A stretch of 64,000 nucleotides of DNA from positions 10,244,001-10,308,000 of the forward strand of contig NC_060019.1 of NCBI RefSeq assembly GCF_021134715.1, written 5' to 3'. This DNA is from Daphnia pulex (lineage: Eukaryota > Arthropoda > Branchiopoda > Diplostraca > Daphniidae). Shown one piece after another: positions 12,860 through 25,216 of the stretch. The notes beneath the pieces are model-generated. The model was not told the DNA's origin, did not search any database, and saw only the letters and a list, made by a program, of their open reading frames with translations. The position numbers and the translations under genes are program-made. Position 1 is the stretch's first letter. The number at the start of each line of letters is the position of its first letter.

Positions 12860-12989
12860 TTTAATTGGCTCCATAGTGTAAAAATGTATCGATTGTAAAG
12901 GCGTGGTTTTATGGAATCAAATAGAAATAAAACGACTTTTCGACAAGACTGTCCTTGTAGACTGCTAAAACCGAAAAGCGTTTTGTAAA

Positions 12990-13275
12990 TGGAATACGAT
13001 GGGTGGTTATTTATCAGTTTCTTTGCTACGCCACAACGGAGCACACACGAATCCTACTAACACTTTAGATCATGACGTAGCCGGAGAAGGATGAGATAAG
13101 AGATCATGGGGAAAATCGTCTAAAAAGCTACACAGTACACACTGTGTTAAGTATTGGAAGAGAGGAGAAAAGAGAGAGAAAAAAGGCTGATGAACTCTGC
13201 TTGCTTTTAAAATTAAATGCATACATTCTCCATCTAATCAATTCAAAACATGAGTAATAAACGCCCTCTTTCATA
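12990..13275 (-). promoter_or_regulatory. Promoter region of the double-CBM14 paralog
   Basis: The shared block CATGACGTAGCCGGAGAAGG followed by ATGAGATAAGAGAT sits at plus-strand 13072-13105, and AAACGCCCTCTTTC recurs at about 13259. The TATA element of the other two copies is degenerate here (minus-strand GATAAATAACC at about 13016-13006), so expression strength may differ. Confidence 0.5.
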
Positions 13276-13319
13276 TATGGAAATGTAACTCGCAGTGTTC
13301 TTTTTTTTTGTTTGTTTTT

Positions 13320-13920
13320 AATTTGATTTTACTAAATACGATGCGCACACAGAAAATAGTTTTTCTTCAAAACCGTTCAAAACGCAGTCGCCGCTTGAGT
13401 CCGACTTAGTGGCAGCAGTTAAACTGAGAATAGCGAAGTCAGTGACGATAATGAACGGCAAGCCAGCGAGCGTGGCGATAAAGAAGAGCCCTGCTATGAA
13501 CAGTTTCCAATTGACTTTTAAACTTGTTATCTTCTAGGTAAATAACATAGAATTCTCCTAGATTGGATTGGAGGGCTACAACTTACTATTGTCAGGCTGG
13601 ATTAATAGATTTTGGGGATTTCGGTTGAACTCTGGAGAACTCCTCCAAATACGAATTAGTGTCTTAAGCTGCAGAAGCTACCAGAAAATCACCACAATCT
13701 GTAAGAAGTCAAATGATTTTAGAACTTAATTTCAAGAGTAATGGAAACATTTAGAGTAGAACCTTCAACAGTAATAAAGGCTAGGGCATAGATCCAGTTG
13801 TAATGACGAGGATCTTTCATTGTTCTTACATAAGGAAGTTCTCTATTTGATATTTGAAAGTTGAATGGATCCATCTTCACAAGCACATGTCACTATGTCA
13901 GAAGAAGGACTTGGCAACCT
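13320..13920 (-). pseudogene. Broken WD40 gene fragment, ELP2-like
   Basis: Minus-strand pieces read like consecutive WD40 segments of Elongator subunit 2 but in different frames. DIVTCACEDGSIQL (13919-13861) is followed, after a frameshift, by QISNRELPYVRTMK and HYNWIYALAFITVE (to 13763). After a 64-bp intron comes GDFLVASAA, then an in-frame TAA, then in another frame TLIRIWRSSPEFNR (13698-13587). A further 53-bp intron with a GTAAGT donor leads to an exon reading KFKSQLETVH, again interrupted (13533 onward). Known ELP2 proteins have a comparable HEDW...LASxSQDxxIRIWR segment followed by LETVLxGHExW. Retained introns point to a duplicated genomic fragment, not a retrocopy. The ELP2 identity is from pattern memory only and could be another WD40 gene. 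Confidence 0.45.
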
Positions 13921-15191
13921 GGTAATAAATTCACTAATTATCCATTGGATCCTTCAATCTTGAGAATCAATCTGAACTAAATGAGTAAGATTTAAAAAAC
14001 TCTTACTTACTATATTAAATACTCTTACTCTTACTTACTATTCAAATTTTTGCATAACCCCACACAAATGTGATCTCCTACCACTACAAAAACAACAGTG
14101 ACCTTGTCTTTGTATTTCCAATCCATCCATTGAGTAAACACTGGCTTGAATATAGTTGAATTAATAAACACAAAATAAATATATTTTTAGCCAATAATAT
14201 GGAGACTTGGATCAGTTAACTGGGTCCTGGTGCTCACGAAGGTCAATGTCAAACATGTTTTGCAAGTATTCACTAAAAAACAGATTACTTGGGATCAAAA
14301 CAGACCAAATCAGTAATTCCCCAATCAAGAGTGTCACTTTTTCTTGTGTCATTGTAATTATTCTCACAGATGTTAAATTGTAGTGGAATTGGAGGTGGAG
14401 GTGGGACAAATAAAACGCAGTTCTACCTGATATGTTTACTTATCATTTTCTAAATGTTTACAGCTAACTGTTCTTTACCCTAGAGTTTTTCAGAAATGAC
14501 ATAGCAAAAGGCCCTACAAAGAGTTAGATGCTAGTGAAAAGCAAATAATGACTTCATTGGTTACTAAATTTGTAAATTAAAGATAACTTCTGCAGAAGAA
14601 AATTTTGAGTCTGGCAGCCTATGACCCACATAATTGGGGTTCCCAAATGAAATTCCGTCAACTAAACATACATTACATGTTCCAGAAATTAAGTGTGTAA
14701 AAAAGTCACGAGAAGATTCAAGTATTACCTGTTTCCATTTCTGGTTCCATCACTGGCACTGCACCATTCCAACTAAAACAGCAAAATGTTGTAGGCCTGG
14801 AACCTAAAAAGAATAAAATAAACTTTTATTATCAGCAGCTTCATAATTTAAATTAATTGAAGACATTACGGACACTTGCTAATCATTTGGAAGTTGGAAG
14901 CAATGTGTTTCACTCGAAATAAAACAAAAAATAGTTTATAAACACTACATACATGTTAAACTTCAAATATAAAAACGACAACTAACTAACTAACGACAAC
15001 TGAAATTTCATGGATATTTTGAAATCTGAATGGACCAACGTGTAAGCGTCTCCATCCTTCACGTGGTCGCCATTTTTTTTTTCTAAAATAAATGTAAAGG
15101 TTCAAATCAAAAAGTTTTCCATTACTGTCGCGAGATGGTGTAGCTCGACGGTTTCGCCATCTAGGGTGGAACATTTGAACAAAAGGTTTAC

Positions 15192-15226
15192 TAAACCGTT
15201 AACGCCTAATGTTAGTTAACGGTTTA
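15192..15226. repeat. Perfect 12-bp inverted repeat
   Basis: TAAACCGTTAAC and GTTAACGGTTTA form perfect 12-bp arms around an 11-nt loop. Further CGTTA/TAACG words cluster over the next 200 bp. It could form a cruciform or a paired binding site; MYB-type factors recognise AACGG/AACNG, but no function is shown. Confidence 0.6.
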
Positions 15227-17510
15227 ACGAACACGCTGCACGCTAGTACCTTCGCATAATTTAACCTCTAATAACGTTTACAACAAACATCTGTTGTACG
15301 TCATTATCGTTAGAATTACTTTAACGTTACAAAGCTGTTTGCAATTGGAACTAGCATTCCTACTTGCGTTACTATTCACCTTTACATCGTTAACATTTTC
15401 CGTGAAATGTGGCATGGCAGGATTAGCTTGCCATAAAGTTCCTCCTCAATTAAACTATCTAAAACTCACTTGTCTCTCGCTAAAATAATTCCACGTCACT
15501 TTGCATGCTCCCAGAGATTCGATGTAAATTCTATTGGGTCTTGGCATTTATTTGACAAGCTTTAAAGGGTACTGTTGGGGGGTATCCGTTCCATGAAAAA
15601 CGGGTCCCATTGAAAGAATGATCAACACCAATAAGACGTTCCCTTTTACTTTTGTCATTAGCTGCATTAAAAATGAGGTTTATAATCGTCTATCGGGCTT
15701 AAATTGCCGCTTTAAGAACATATCCTCTTTAAATCGACCTTGACCGAAATGTGTACAACAAGGTTAACACACAAGGTTTTCCTGTATCAAAGGATAATTA
15801 TAGATTAGAATGAACGACTTTTAATACAAAGAATATTGTTATGGGAATTTGCAATCCTGAATTTAAAAAGTAGATTATGTCTCTAGAATAAGCATAGGCC
15901 TATCTAGCATTAAGAGGAAATTGTGTTGTCACCAAAATGTGTTTGTAAATCACCCCATTGCTTTCAGATTGACTTTAAACATAAAAAAAATACTTAGACA
16001 TACATTCAGCCATTTCGAATTAAATTTTACCTTCAGCTAGTTGCGAATGACATCATCCCATTTTACTTCTTCCACTTGGAAACCAAACAAAAGCAGACGA
16101 AATTTTCTGGACACTAGTCTCTTGGAAAATCCAAGAAGGAATTAAATTAACAAACATGTTCGTCTAGTTTATTTCCTACAAGGCTACAAACCTACAAACC
16201 AACACACAAAACGTCTAATTCTAAAAAGTATTACAAAATTCGATTTGAAAATATTATTGCCCGAAGAACAATTCTGTCCGGCAGATGGCATCTACCTTTG
16301 TAATACGTTCACCTGGCTCCGTACCGGGAAAACCGAACTAAATAAAAATAAAATAAAATAAGATGCGGATGTGATGCAGCTATTCAGTTACAACAACAAT
16401 TCGAAACGCACAATATTAACAAAAGAAAAAAACTACGACGCGAAACCTTATATAACAAAAAGGACAACGATAAAACATAAAAGTGTAGTCTATTAAAAAT
16501 AAAAAAAAGAAATATAGCTTATAGTTGGTGTGTATCGGATTTGTTTCGTGTTTTATTTATATTTATATACCTTCACTTTCCGGAAGGTGAAATTTTTTTT
16601 TTTTTAAATCCGTCCGTCCGTCTCTCTCGAGCCACCGGCTTTTTTTGTCTTGTTCTGGCTTTCCTTTTGTTTTCGTTAATTGTCAAAAAACCCTTCGTTC
16701 CGGATGACAAAAGAGAATTTTGAAAAAAAGCAGCCTCGTCAAATGGAATTAGAGAGCCAACGATACACCGAAGGATATGATGGGGTTTGACTCTGTTATA
16801 GAGCGCGGGGCTTAAGATCTATCTGTCAAACGGTTTTGTTGTCGAGCTATAGGAGGGGATATAGAAACAACAACAACAACCTGAACCACTAGAAGAAGAA
16901 GAAGAAGAAGAGGAAAATTAAGAAGCGAACGAAAGAGAAGAAGAAGAAGTCGAAAGAATGTCGCGCCCTGAGATGCGGTGACGGATAACCGGCCTAATTG
17001 TCTCATCAAAAGTTGCTGCTGCCCCTCATCTTCTTCTTCTTCTGAAGGGGAAGAAAAGAAACGTCTCACGGCCTCTAACCATTCACCTTGGTTCATCATC
17101 AAATACCAAGAGGTATGCTGGCGGTGGGAGAGAGAAATCATTTTTTATCTAATGTCCACATCAACTTTTTTGGGGTCTTCCATATAGTAGTAGACTGGAG
17201 GGGATAGAAGAAGAGATCAACAAGGGACACACACACCAAAAAAAAGTTCTTTTTTCTCCTTCAAAAGACGAAAAGGAGATCCACTTAAACTGACAACCAG
17301 ACACACACACATCCCGCGCTGCTGTACAGCAGCAGCTCCTGATGTCTCTCAGACTAAAGAAAGAAAGAAAGAAAAAAGAGACTTTGTGGCTTTTCTTCTT
17401 CAACAATCGACTGGTAATATACGAATATATATAAAGTCAAGAATATTATAACAAGCACACACACAGGTGTATACATATAAAGAAATGTAATATTAAAAAA
17501 AAGAGGGGAA

Positions 17511-17537
17511 ACAACAACAACAACAACAACAACAACA
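17511..17537. repeat. (CAA)n microsatellite
   Basis: A run of about nine CAA units, one of many simple repeats in the dpp flanks. Confidence 0.9.
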
Positions 17538-18073
17538 AAAGACATGGAAAAGAATGGAAGGGCTAATTAAAAGTGACTCGAATCACCTTTCAAATTCTCC
17601 ATCGTCGTCAGTGTCATAAAAAAAAAATATAACAAACAAAAATGCAGCCATTTCAATTAGCTCTCTCTCTCTCCTGGAAAATTGAGAAAAGGAGAGCTCC
17701 TATATATTCCCCTCTCCCATTCTCGACCCAGGAGTCGTAAATTCTCTCTCCGAGAGAGCCTGGCCAAGAGTATATACACAGCGTCGTCGTCTATACCAAA
17801 CTCCTGTGCTGCTACTACTGCCGGGTTCCATGTCTGAGGATGGATATACTAAATGTACATATACTATACTATATATATGCATAGTACCTGTTTTTCTATG
17901 TACGTTTCTATCCGTATATATAGAGGCGCATAAAATATATTTATGTTTATAGAATGTGACATCCGTTTCTGATTGTCATCATGGTGGTTTTTTTCTTCTT
18001 TCCACCCCACCAACAAAAGCACTCACCACCACCAGGAGCCAACCCCCGCCTTAAAATCAAAAGTCGCGTCCGT

Positions 18074-18097
18074 ATAATAATAATAATAATAATAATA
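18074..18097. repeat. (ATA)n microsatellite
   Basis: Eight tandem ATA/AAT units in noncoding sequence downstream of dpp. Confidence 0.9.
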
Positions 18098-21000
18098 CGG
18101 CGACTTTTTTTTCCCTTTCGTTAGCAGTTGGTAAAAAAATAAAATAAAAATCTTTCTCAAATTTTGGTTTTGTTTTTTTCCCCGATTTCAATCGAAAATC
18201 ATTTGCGCTTGACGGCCCGGCTGATTGTTGGTCGTGTCGACAGTTGAGTTTCCAGCTGAGAAGAGAAGTTGAAGACAAGTTTTTACAGAAATGTACATAT
18301 ATACAGGACAATGATTCGTCTATTTGACATTTGGGTTGACGGAATGTGAGGAAGCTCAACTTCAATCACACAACAGCCCAACTTTGTCTTTTTTCCGCTC
18401 TTGGTCGATTCTTTCTCGGTCGTTTGTGGACGAGCAAAAAGGCAAATAACATTTTCTTCTTCTTTTTTCGGTGGGGAGAAAAGAAGAAGAAGAAGAAGCC
18501 CTACCATTAGCAGCACATTACAGGACGTCCAAATTACAGGCTTCTCCCCTCACCATTTTCAAACTCTACTTGCGCCTATATACTCTACATTTTGGCTCTT
18601 TTTTTCTTTTTCAAAATAAAAAGTAATGTTCTTCTTCTTCTTGTTCGAGTCAAAAAACTTATTTTCTTTTTTCTGCCACCTCACAAGTCCCGGAAAAAAA
18701 TACTTCAATTTAACAATCCGGAGGGGGGAAAAAAGAATGATGGAAAAGTTAAAAAGAAACGATCAAACTTTTTCAAAGTTAAATGTCGTTTTTCTTTTTG
18801 TTCTGGGGGCCGACTTGTTACTTTGAACTTTTTCACATTTCTTTTTCCCGGGGTTCATTTCTCCAGGTGTGCGTAATGACACGCAGACAGTGATTCTAGC
18901 TGGGGGTATACATCTATGTAATATCCTTGGCGAAATAAAGAAAAGAAAAGAATGAAAAATGTTGACTTTTTAACTGAGGGCTGCTGCTGTTGCTGCTGCT
19001 GGGGCGGAACCGGCAGCGATTAGAGACACACAGAGGAATGTTTTGGTCTCTCTTTGTCCTTGTTCATCCTCTTATACGCATTTACTTACGTTCATTCCCT
19101 CCATGTTATATGTTACGTGATGTGGTGTGTGCGTCGTCCTAATCTTTTCTCGTCTCCGCTCATTTTTCGGTCACCGCCTAGACCAGAAAGAAGAAGAATT
19201 TAAACACAAAAGTTGGACGACCCGGGATATAAATTATTTAAGAGTCTTTGGCTGAGTTGTCACGCAAGTCGGAGATCAAAAGTCGTCAGGGGAAAAAATA
19301 AAATAAAATAAAAACCCTAAGAGCTATATACCCCCTTCCTATCCTAATAAGTTGTCGAGCGCTCAAACACACATCATCGCTTTTTGTTTCATTTAAAATT
19401 AAAATAAAAACAAAAACAAAAAATGAATAATGAATCAAGCGCATATTCCATTATGGTCGTGATCGTCTTTTTGGTGATGATCCAAGACCGGAATTCCCTT
19501 TTCTTTTGGTTAATCCATTCGCTTCGATGAAATTGATGATGATGATGATATTAAATTGTATACAATATAACGAGAGCGGAGGGGGGAAATAAATTTAAAA
19601 TTTAAAAAAAAAAATACTCAGAAACGAGTTTTTGGGTTTTTTTCAAAAACGCCATGCAAGCTTATATTGAGGTCGTATCTTATTTTTTTTCTTTTTTAAA
19701 ATTTTTTTTTTGAATTTTTGAATTTTTGTTTGCCGTTGTTGTTTTGTTTTTATACACTTGACGGACACAGACACAACTTGTTTTCTTGGATATAAAAAGG
19801 GGGGGTATGTACAAAGAGGAGAGACGGTCAACTCTGTACACAACATTTGAACATGGAATTAAAAAAACAAGAAAACAATTTGACGGAAAAAGAAATGATC
19901 CAATTCGAGAAGAGAAAATTCCAAAAAAATGATAAACACGGGGAGGAGTTTTACGAAAAAATCAAAAATTGTGTTCGGGAGTGCGCCGGATGAAAATGAA
20001 TTTGGTGAACGAAAGAAAATGAATAATTAATAAAATAGTATGATGGGTAAGGGGGGGGGATTTGTTTCACGTTCGCACTTGACTGCACTGCTCTCTGCCA
20101 CAACACACATATCCCCCCGTCCAAAAAATGGGAAAATAAAACAAAAGATGGACGCACTCGAGTGAGAGAAGAAGAAGAAGGTGAAACACATTTTCGTGCA
20201 TGTTGGTGGTGAGAGGGCGGAGCCAGAGAGAAAGCAGGTGAAAAATAATAAAAAATAAAAAATGGTTGTTGCTGTTGTTGCCCATAGATAATATATATAT
20301 AGACATATATATATATGTTCTGTACACGTTACAGTATAGATAATATTACGTGATGATATTTTTAGTGGTGAAACAAGAGCGTCCCGCGTGTCGGCTGCCA
20401 AATGGGCAGGGTTCTTGTTGGTGTACATCTACTAGCGTGATAGTAGTGTGGTGGTTAAGTGTAAAAAATCGTCAAGGGGGGAAAAAAGACAAGTTTAACA
20501 AGCAACACACCTTTTTGAAAATTCACTGACGATTGTATAATACAAAAATAAAAAGAGCGGGAGAGATGAATTTCTAAAAAAATAAAAGAAACAGAGTTTG
20601 TTTTTTTCGTTTTTTCTTGTTGTTGTAGCAGTATAGTGGTAGATAGTAAAAAATAAGTCTTTTGTACAAATGCAAAATCATCTACAATATTTAGAAACAT
20701 CAGGGGAGGCACATACACACAGAGATTTTAGTACAAACAAAAGTAATTGGTGAATGATCAAAACATCTTACTGATGACGGTCATCATCAACAACCAATCG
20801 CTGGGTTTTTGTTTGTTCTCAACAAATTTCTATTTTTAAAAATCCCGCGGGACAAACACACGCACACACACACAAAAAAGAAATTAACCGTCCGGGTTTT
20901 TTCTTTTTCTTTTTAGCGGGAAACAAAACAAACAAACAAAACACACACGCACATTTATATATAAAAGAAAAAAGGACAATCACTCGATTCACTCACGATT

Positions 21001-22113
21001 TAAAAAAACAAACAAACAAACGAAATGAACGACGACGTGAATTTCCCCGTTCTCCCGTAATAATAATAAGCGCTCGAGTTCCCTATTTTTTTCCAAACTT
21101 GCTCCTCCCATTTTGTCCTCCTTCCGCATCCGGATTACACACACACACACAACAACGAATAACACGCGTGCAGCCGACACACACACACACTCACTCACTC
21201 ACGATGTTTGGACAAGAGCGAAAAAAAAAGGTAAACCGCACTCACATGTAAAACCAACCAACACACGACGAACGTGGGACACCCCCCCAAAAAACAAAGT
21301 AGGTGGAAAAATATGTGTATGTATAATATAAATATAATAGAAGGATAGAGAGAGATAGAGAGAGAGCAATGTTGCATATTGTGAGTCTTTTGTTTTTTTT
21401 TTTTTCCCCCGGCGCGCGAAAAATTAAATTTTTGAATTAAAAATTCACTCGGCGCTTCTTTTTTCACTCGCCCGGAAGCAATTCAGCAATTTATTTGAGT
21501 TTGGAGGGGGGCTGCTGATAATCGCACAATGTGTTAAAATGTACTCCCGTGGGGTGGGTGGGTGTGTGTGGTCTTGATAATCGATTGAAGCAACCAGGTA
21601 CACGTTTGTGTTAAAAGTGTGTGTGTGTGTGTGAAGGGGGGAAAAGGGGTTTCTGTGGTCACACTCATCTCTTCGTTATTCTTTTGTTGTTGCTTGGTTA
21701 TTTTTGTTTGTGTGTCTTGTAGTAAAATAGATCATATTATTATTATTTTTTCGGCTTGGAGAGAGAGTAAGAGTAAGAAAAGAGAGTAAGAATAAATCAC
21801 GACGATGACTAAGTGTTGGCGGAACGCGGGAGAGGGAAATAACTTGAAAAAAAAGAAACTGGAAGAATTATACAATTCATTTCTTCCGTCTTTGATTTTG
21901 TGGGTTGTTTTCTTTTTTCTTCGTTGGATGTTGTTGTTGTTGTTGTTTCTCTTGTTCGATTTCGGATGCGGACGGCCATTGGTCCACAGGAAATCCTGGA
22001 GGGGGGTTGGAAGAAAATGTCACCGACAACAACAGACAACAACAACCCAATCCGCCCCGTGCTGGGAGGGTGTTGGTGGTTGGATTTCTTCGGATTCCGG
22101 TGAGTGGAATCGT

Positions 22114-23663
22114 TCAACGGCATCCGCAGGCCTCGACGACCATGTCGTGATAGTTTTTGAGGACGACCTTGTCGTACTCGTCGATGTAGAGCATCGAGAT
22201 GGACGAGAGCTCGGTGGGGACGCAGCAGGCCCGCGGGACGGCGCTGGGGTTGACCGAGTGGACCAGCGTCTGAACGATGGCGTGATTGGTCGTGTTGAGG
22301 TGGTCGGGCAGCGGGAACGGGCAGTCGCCGTGGCAGTAGTAGGCGTGGTAGCCCGGCGGGGCCACGATCCAGTCGTTCCAGCCAACGTCGTTGAAATCGA
22401 CGTAGAGCGACTGGCGACGGCAGTTGTCCCGCCGGCCCTTCCGCTTGTGCTTCTTCTCGGCCGCCCGTTTACTCCGCACGCGTGACCTTCCGTCGTCAGA
22501 GTACGTCACTAAAAGCGGCTGCTGACTAGCCCACCGGAGATCCAGCTGGTCCAGCTGTTTCTCTTCTTCTTCTTCCGTTGAACCGGCGATGGATCGCCTC
22601 CGTCTCCGGCTGCTACTCCGGCGCTTCCGCAAGTGAAAGTGCTGGATGTCGGACAGGGCCTCGTCGTTGACTCGTTTCATTTCCAGCCAGAGGCCGTAAT
22701 TGCGTTTGGGCTGCTCCCGCCAGCGGAGCAAAGCCGGCAGGACGTCAAAGGTCATCCAGCCTTCGTCCCGGACGTCGACGATTTTACTGTCCAGCAGCCG
22801 GTGGATGGGCTCGCCGCCGTTGCGGGCCGGTCGCACCACTTCGTGAATCAACACTTGCTGTTTCCGTCGCCACTTGTTCTCTTTTGTCACTTTCCTTTCC
22901 GGTTGGTGGCGATTGTCCGTAGATTCGTCTTCCGTTCGCCCGGAATTCGTCGTCCGCTCGGCCTCCCACGAGATGAGACCGTCCGGCGAGCGGTACAGCC
23001 GCAATTCGCCGGCTTTGAGCGCTTCTTCGGCCGGCAAGCTGGCCAAATCGAATCGCAACAGGATGGAATTGCCCGTCGTCTCGCTGTTGTCGTCGTCATG
23101 GATTTCTGAATCCGCATCTGATTTTTATAATGAATCATTTATTATTTTTGAATTCGAAATTGGCGGGAAATTTGAAATTCAATTTTTTTTTTTGTTTTAC
23201 CTTGATGAGAAAAAGTCCGGACTGTGTTGGCCGTCTGGGTCAGTTTGCCGGCCAGGTTCAAGTTGGTGGTGTCCACCTCGAGTCCGGTCTGTTGCCGGTA
23301 CAATTCGGCCAGAAATTCGGGCACGACGATCCGCTGTCGCGTCTCGACGCCCGGTCTCGGTCTCCGCTTCAATCCGAACATGTTCAAAAGGCTTCCTTCC
23401 AACGCTTCCGCCCGCTCGCCGATATCACCTGTCATTTTCATTTGATTCATTTTAGAAAACCCATTTCATTTTTTTAATGAAGAAGAGAAAATTGGCCAAA
23501 AAATGTAAAACTCACCGGTCATGGAGGAGGAGGCTGGTCGTTTGGTCGATTTGGAGGAGGTTGTGGTAGAGGTAGTGGTCGAGGAGGAGGAGGAGCACAA
23601 GGCCGCGCTCAAGAAGTAGCACATGAGTAGCAAAGGCACTCCGCCGGCCGACAGGCGTCGCAT
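22114..23663 (-). CDS. dpp: Decapentaplegic (BMP2/4-class TGF-beta ligand)
   Basis: Three coding exons keep phase: 23663-23516, 23428-23201 and 23117-22114, giving 459 residues. A signal peptide ([20 protein letters not shown]) leads into a Ser/Thr-rich stretch, then the latency-associated propeptide with the family motif [12 protein letters not shown] and a pattern around [16 protein letters not shown] furin site RSKR precedes a basic segment and the mature domain, which shows the cystine-knot signature: [64 protein letters not shown] and the terminal VVEACGCR. These are diagnostic of the BMP2/4/Dpp subgroup. A second basic cluster ([14 protein letters not shown]) upstream is a possible extra proprotein-convertase site. 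The known role is a secreted morphogen acting through type I/II receptors and Mad/Medea. An acceptor at 23678 just upstream of the ATG shows that a noncoding 5' exon exists. Coding exons are GC-rich against AT-rich surroundings. Confidence 0.97.
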
Positions 23664-25216
23664 GGTCGGTTATGATCCTGAAATTTATTTAAAAAACAAA
23701 ATGAAATTTTGAAATTTTTTTGTTTTGTTTTTCCAATTAAAAATAAAAAGGGCGAGAACAATCAGACATAAAAATTAAATGTATAACGCCACATCATCCG
23801 ATAATGAGCCGGCCCAGATTGTCTCATGAGCGATCAAAACATGTCGGCTCATTTTCTTATATTCCTCCACGGCCCGCTTTATGTTGTACAACATCATTTC
23901 AACGACCATCAAAAATAAAAAAAGATGAAAACAAAATTTTCCAACAAAAGATTGTTTCAAAAAATGGTGGCCCTGTGTATGTGTGTGGGAAATCAATTTC
24001 TCGGGATGGCCCCCCTGCCCGTCCGGTCCCGTTGTTGTCCCAACGAGGCGAATAAATGAATTTAAATGCAACAACAACAACCGACAAGAAAAGGGGGGAG
24101 AGAGAGATTCTCTTTTCTGCTGTTATTATCAAAATATTTAGAAAAGAGAAAAAAAAAACAATTCAATAAGACTAAGGTAGTCTCTCAACTTCTTTTGTTG
24201 GTTTTATTCCTTCATCCTGGTGGTGGTTGGAGGAGAGCCCAGGTGAGAGAGAGAGCCTGGGCCAGTCAGCGGGAAGCCGCCCGTTTCTCTCCTAGAGCTC
24301 CGTTGTTGTTTGTTTCAAGGAGTGGCTCTCCAAGAGTTTTTTTTTTTCTCTTGTAAAAACAAGAAAAAATAATAAAAGAAGAAAAAAAAATCTCTTGGGT
24401 CTCTCTCTCCCATCCTCCCGAGATTCCTCCTCCTCCTCCTTCCAAGATGTGTGCGCCACAGTCCGCGCGTCCGCGTGTCTTGTACATTTTTTATTTTATT
24501 TTATTTTCATCCCACCTGGGCCGTGCCCCTCTCTGCCCGAAGCGTGCCAGATGGTTCCAGGTGTTTCTTCTTTCTATCGAGCAACAAGAAGAAGTAAAAG
24601 AAGAAGAAGAAAAAAGGAGAAACGACTTTGCTGGGGCCCAGGTGGCTTCCATTACTCGGCAACATGACAGGACCCTCTTCTTCTTCTTCTTCTTGGCCCA
24701 GCAGAGATCTTTTATTTTTATTTTTACAAGAAAAGATGTTTTGGTACAAAGAAGAAGAAAAAGCCAAGGACTTTTGCCTTTTTCTTCCTTTTTTTACACT
24801 AATAAATATTGAGATGATTATTCGTCCCGCATTTCGGTGGGACCCGCATATTGGACCGGGACCTTGTCCCGTGACGAAAAATGTCACTCCCACCATCGAT
24901 TTGCGTGTCAATCAAATTTAACGGGCGAAACTTACGCGCTAATGTGACGCAGATTGTCAGTAATCCTGAGAATAAAATACTGCCGACAGCTGTTGAAAGA
25001 TGAGAGACCCACACACAACCAAATAACGATTATCTGCCACTTTGGGGCTCCTTCCAGGAGAGAAAACAACCACAGAGAAGTTATCGACACACACTCTCAC
25101 TGTTGGAATAAATAAATATCCTTCTCCTTTTTTTCCGATTAGATAGACAACAGCACGTCCAACGTAGAAGAAGAAGCCAAGTCCTTAATGACTAAAAGCT
25201 GTTTCACTCTCCTCAC
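23664..25216 (-). other. dpp 5' leader fragment and first intron
   Basis: Only 23677-23664 is exon: the acceptor TTTCAG ends at 23678 and is followed by a 14-nt leader before the ATG. The rest reads as intron, with GA-, CTT- and T-rich tracts and four CAGGTG/CACCTG words between 24240 and 24645. No other gene is visible. Confidence 0.5.

Larger units (their letters stand above)
13921..22113. other. Long noncoding stretch downstream of dpp
   Basis: I find no gene I can support here. The left part (to about 16.5 kb) is ordinary AT-rich sequence with a few possible splice signals near 14.7-14.8 kb that do not build a sensible protein. From about 16.5 kb the texture changes to dense simple repeats (CAA, TTC/GAA, CA, ATA tracts), which continues past dpp. 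The 3' UTR of dpp must lie just below 22114, but I cannot place its end. Confidence 0.5.

Noticed and set aside
14212..14409. Short hydrophobic minus-strand frame near possible exons at 14.5-14.8 kb
   Set aside because: I tried to join it to a small in-phase chain starting MEPEMETG, but no phase-correct junction worked, so I do not call a gene.
17160..17560. Repeated hydrophobic and poly-Val open frames
   Set aside because: They arise from CAA/GTT and poly-T tracts read in the other strand.
21805..22485. 226-codon plus-strand open frame over the dpp mature domain
   Set aside because: It is antisense to the conserved cystine-knot exon; the GC-rich coding sequence leaves the opposite strand open. 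No domain is visible.
22633..23109. 158-codon plus-strand open frame over the dpp propeptide
   Set aside because: Same cause: it is the complement of the dpp third coding exon.
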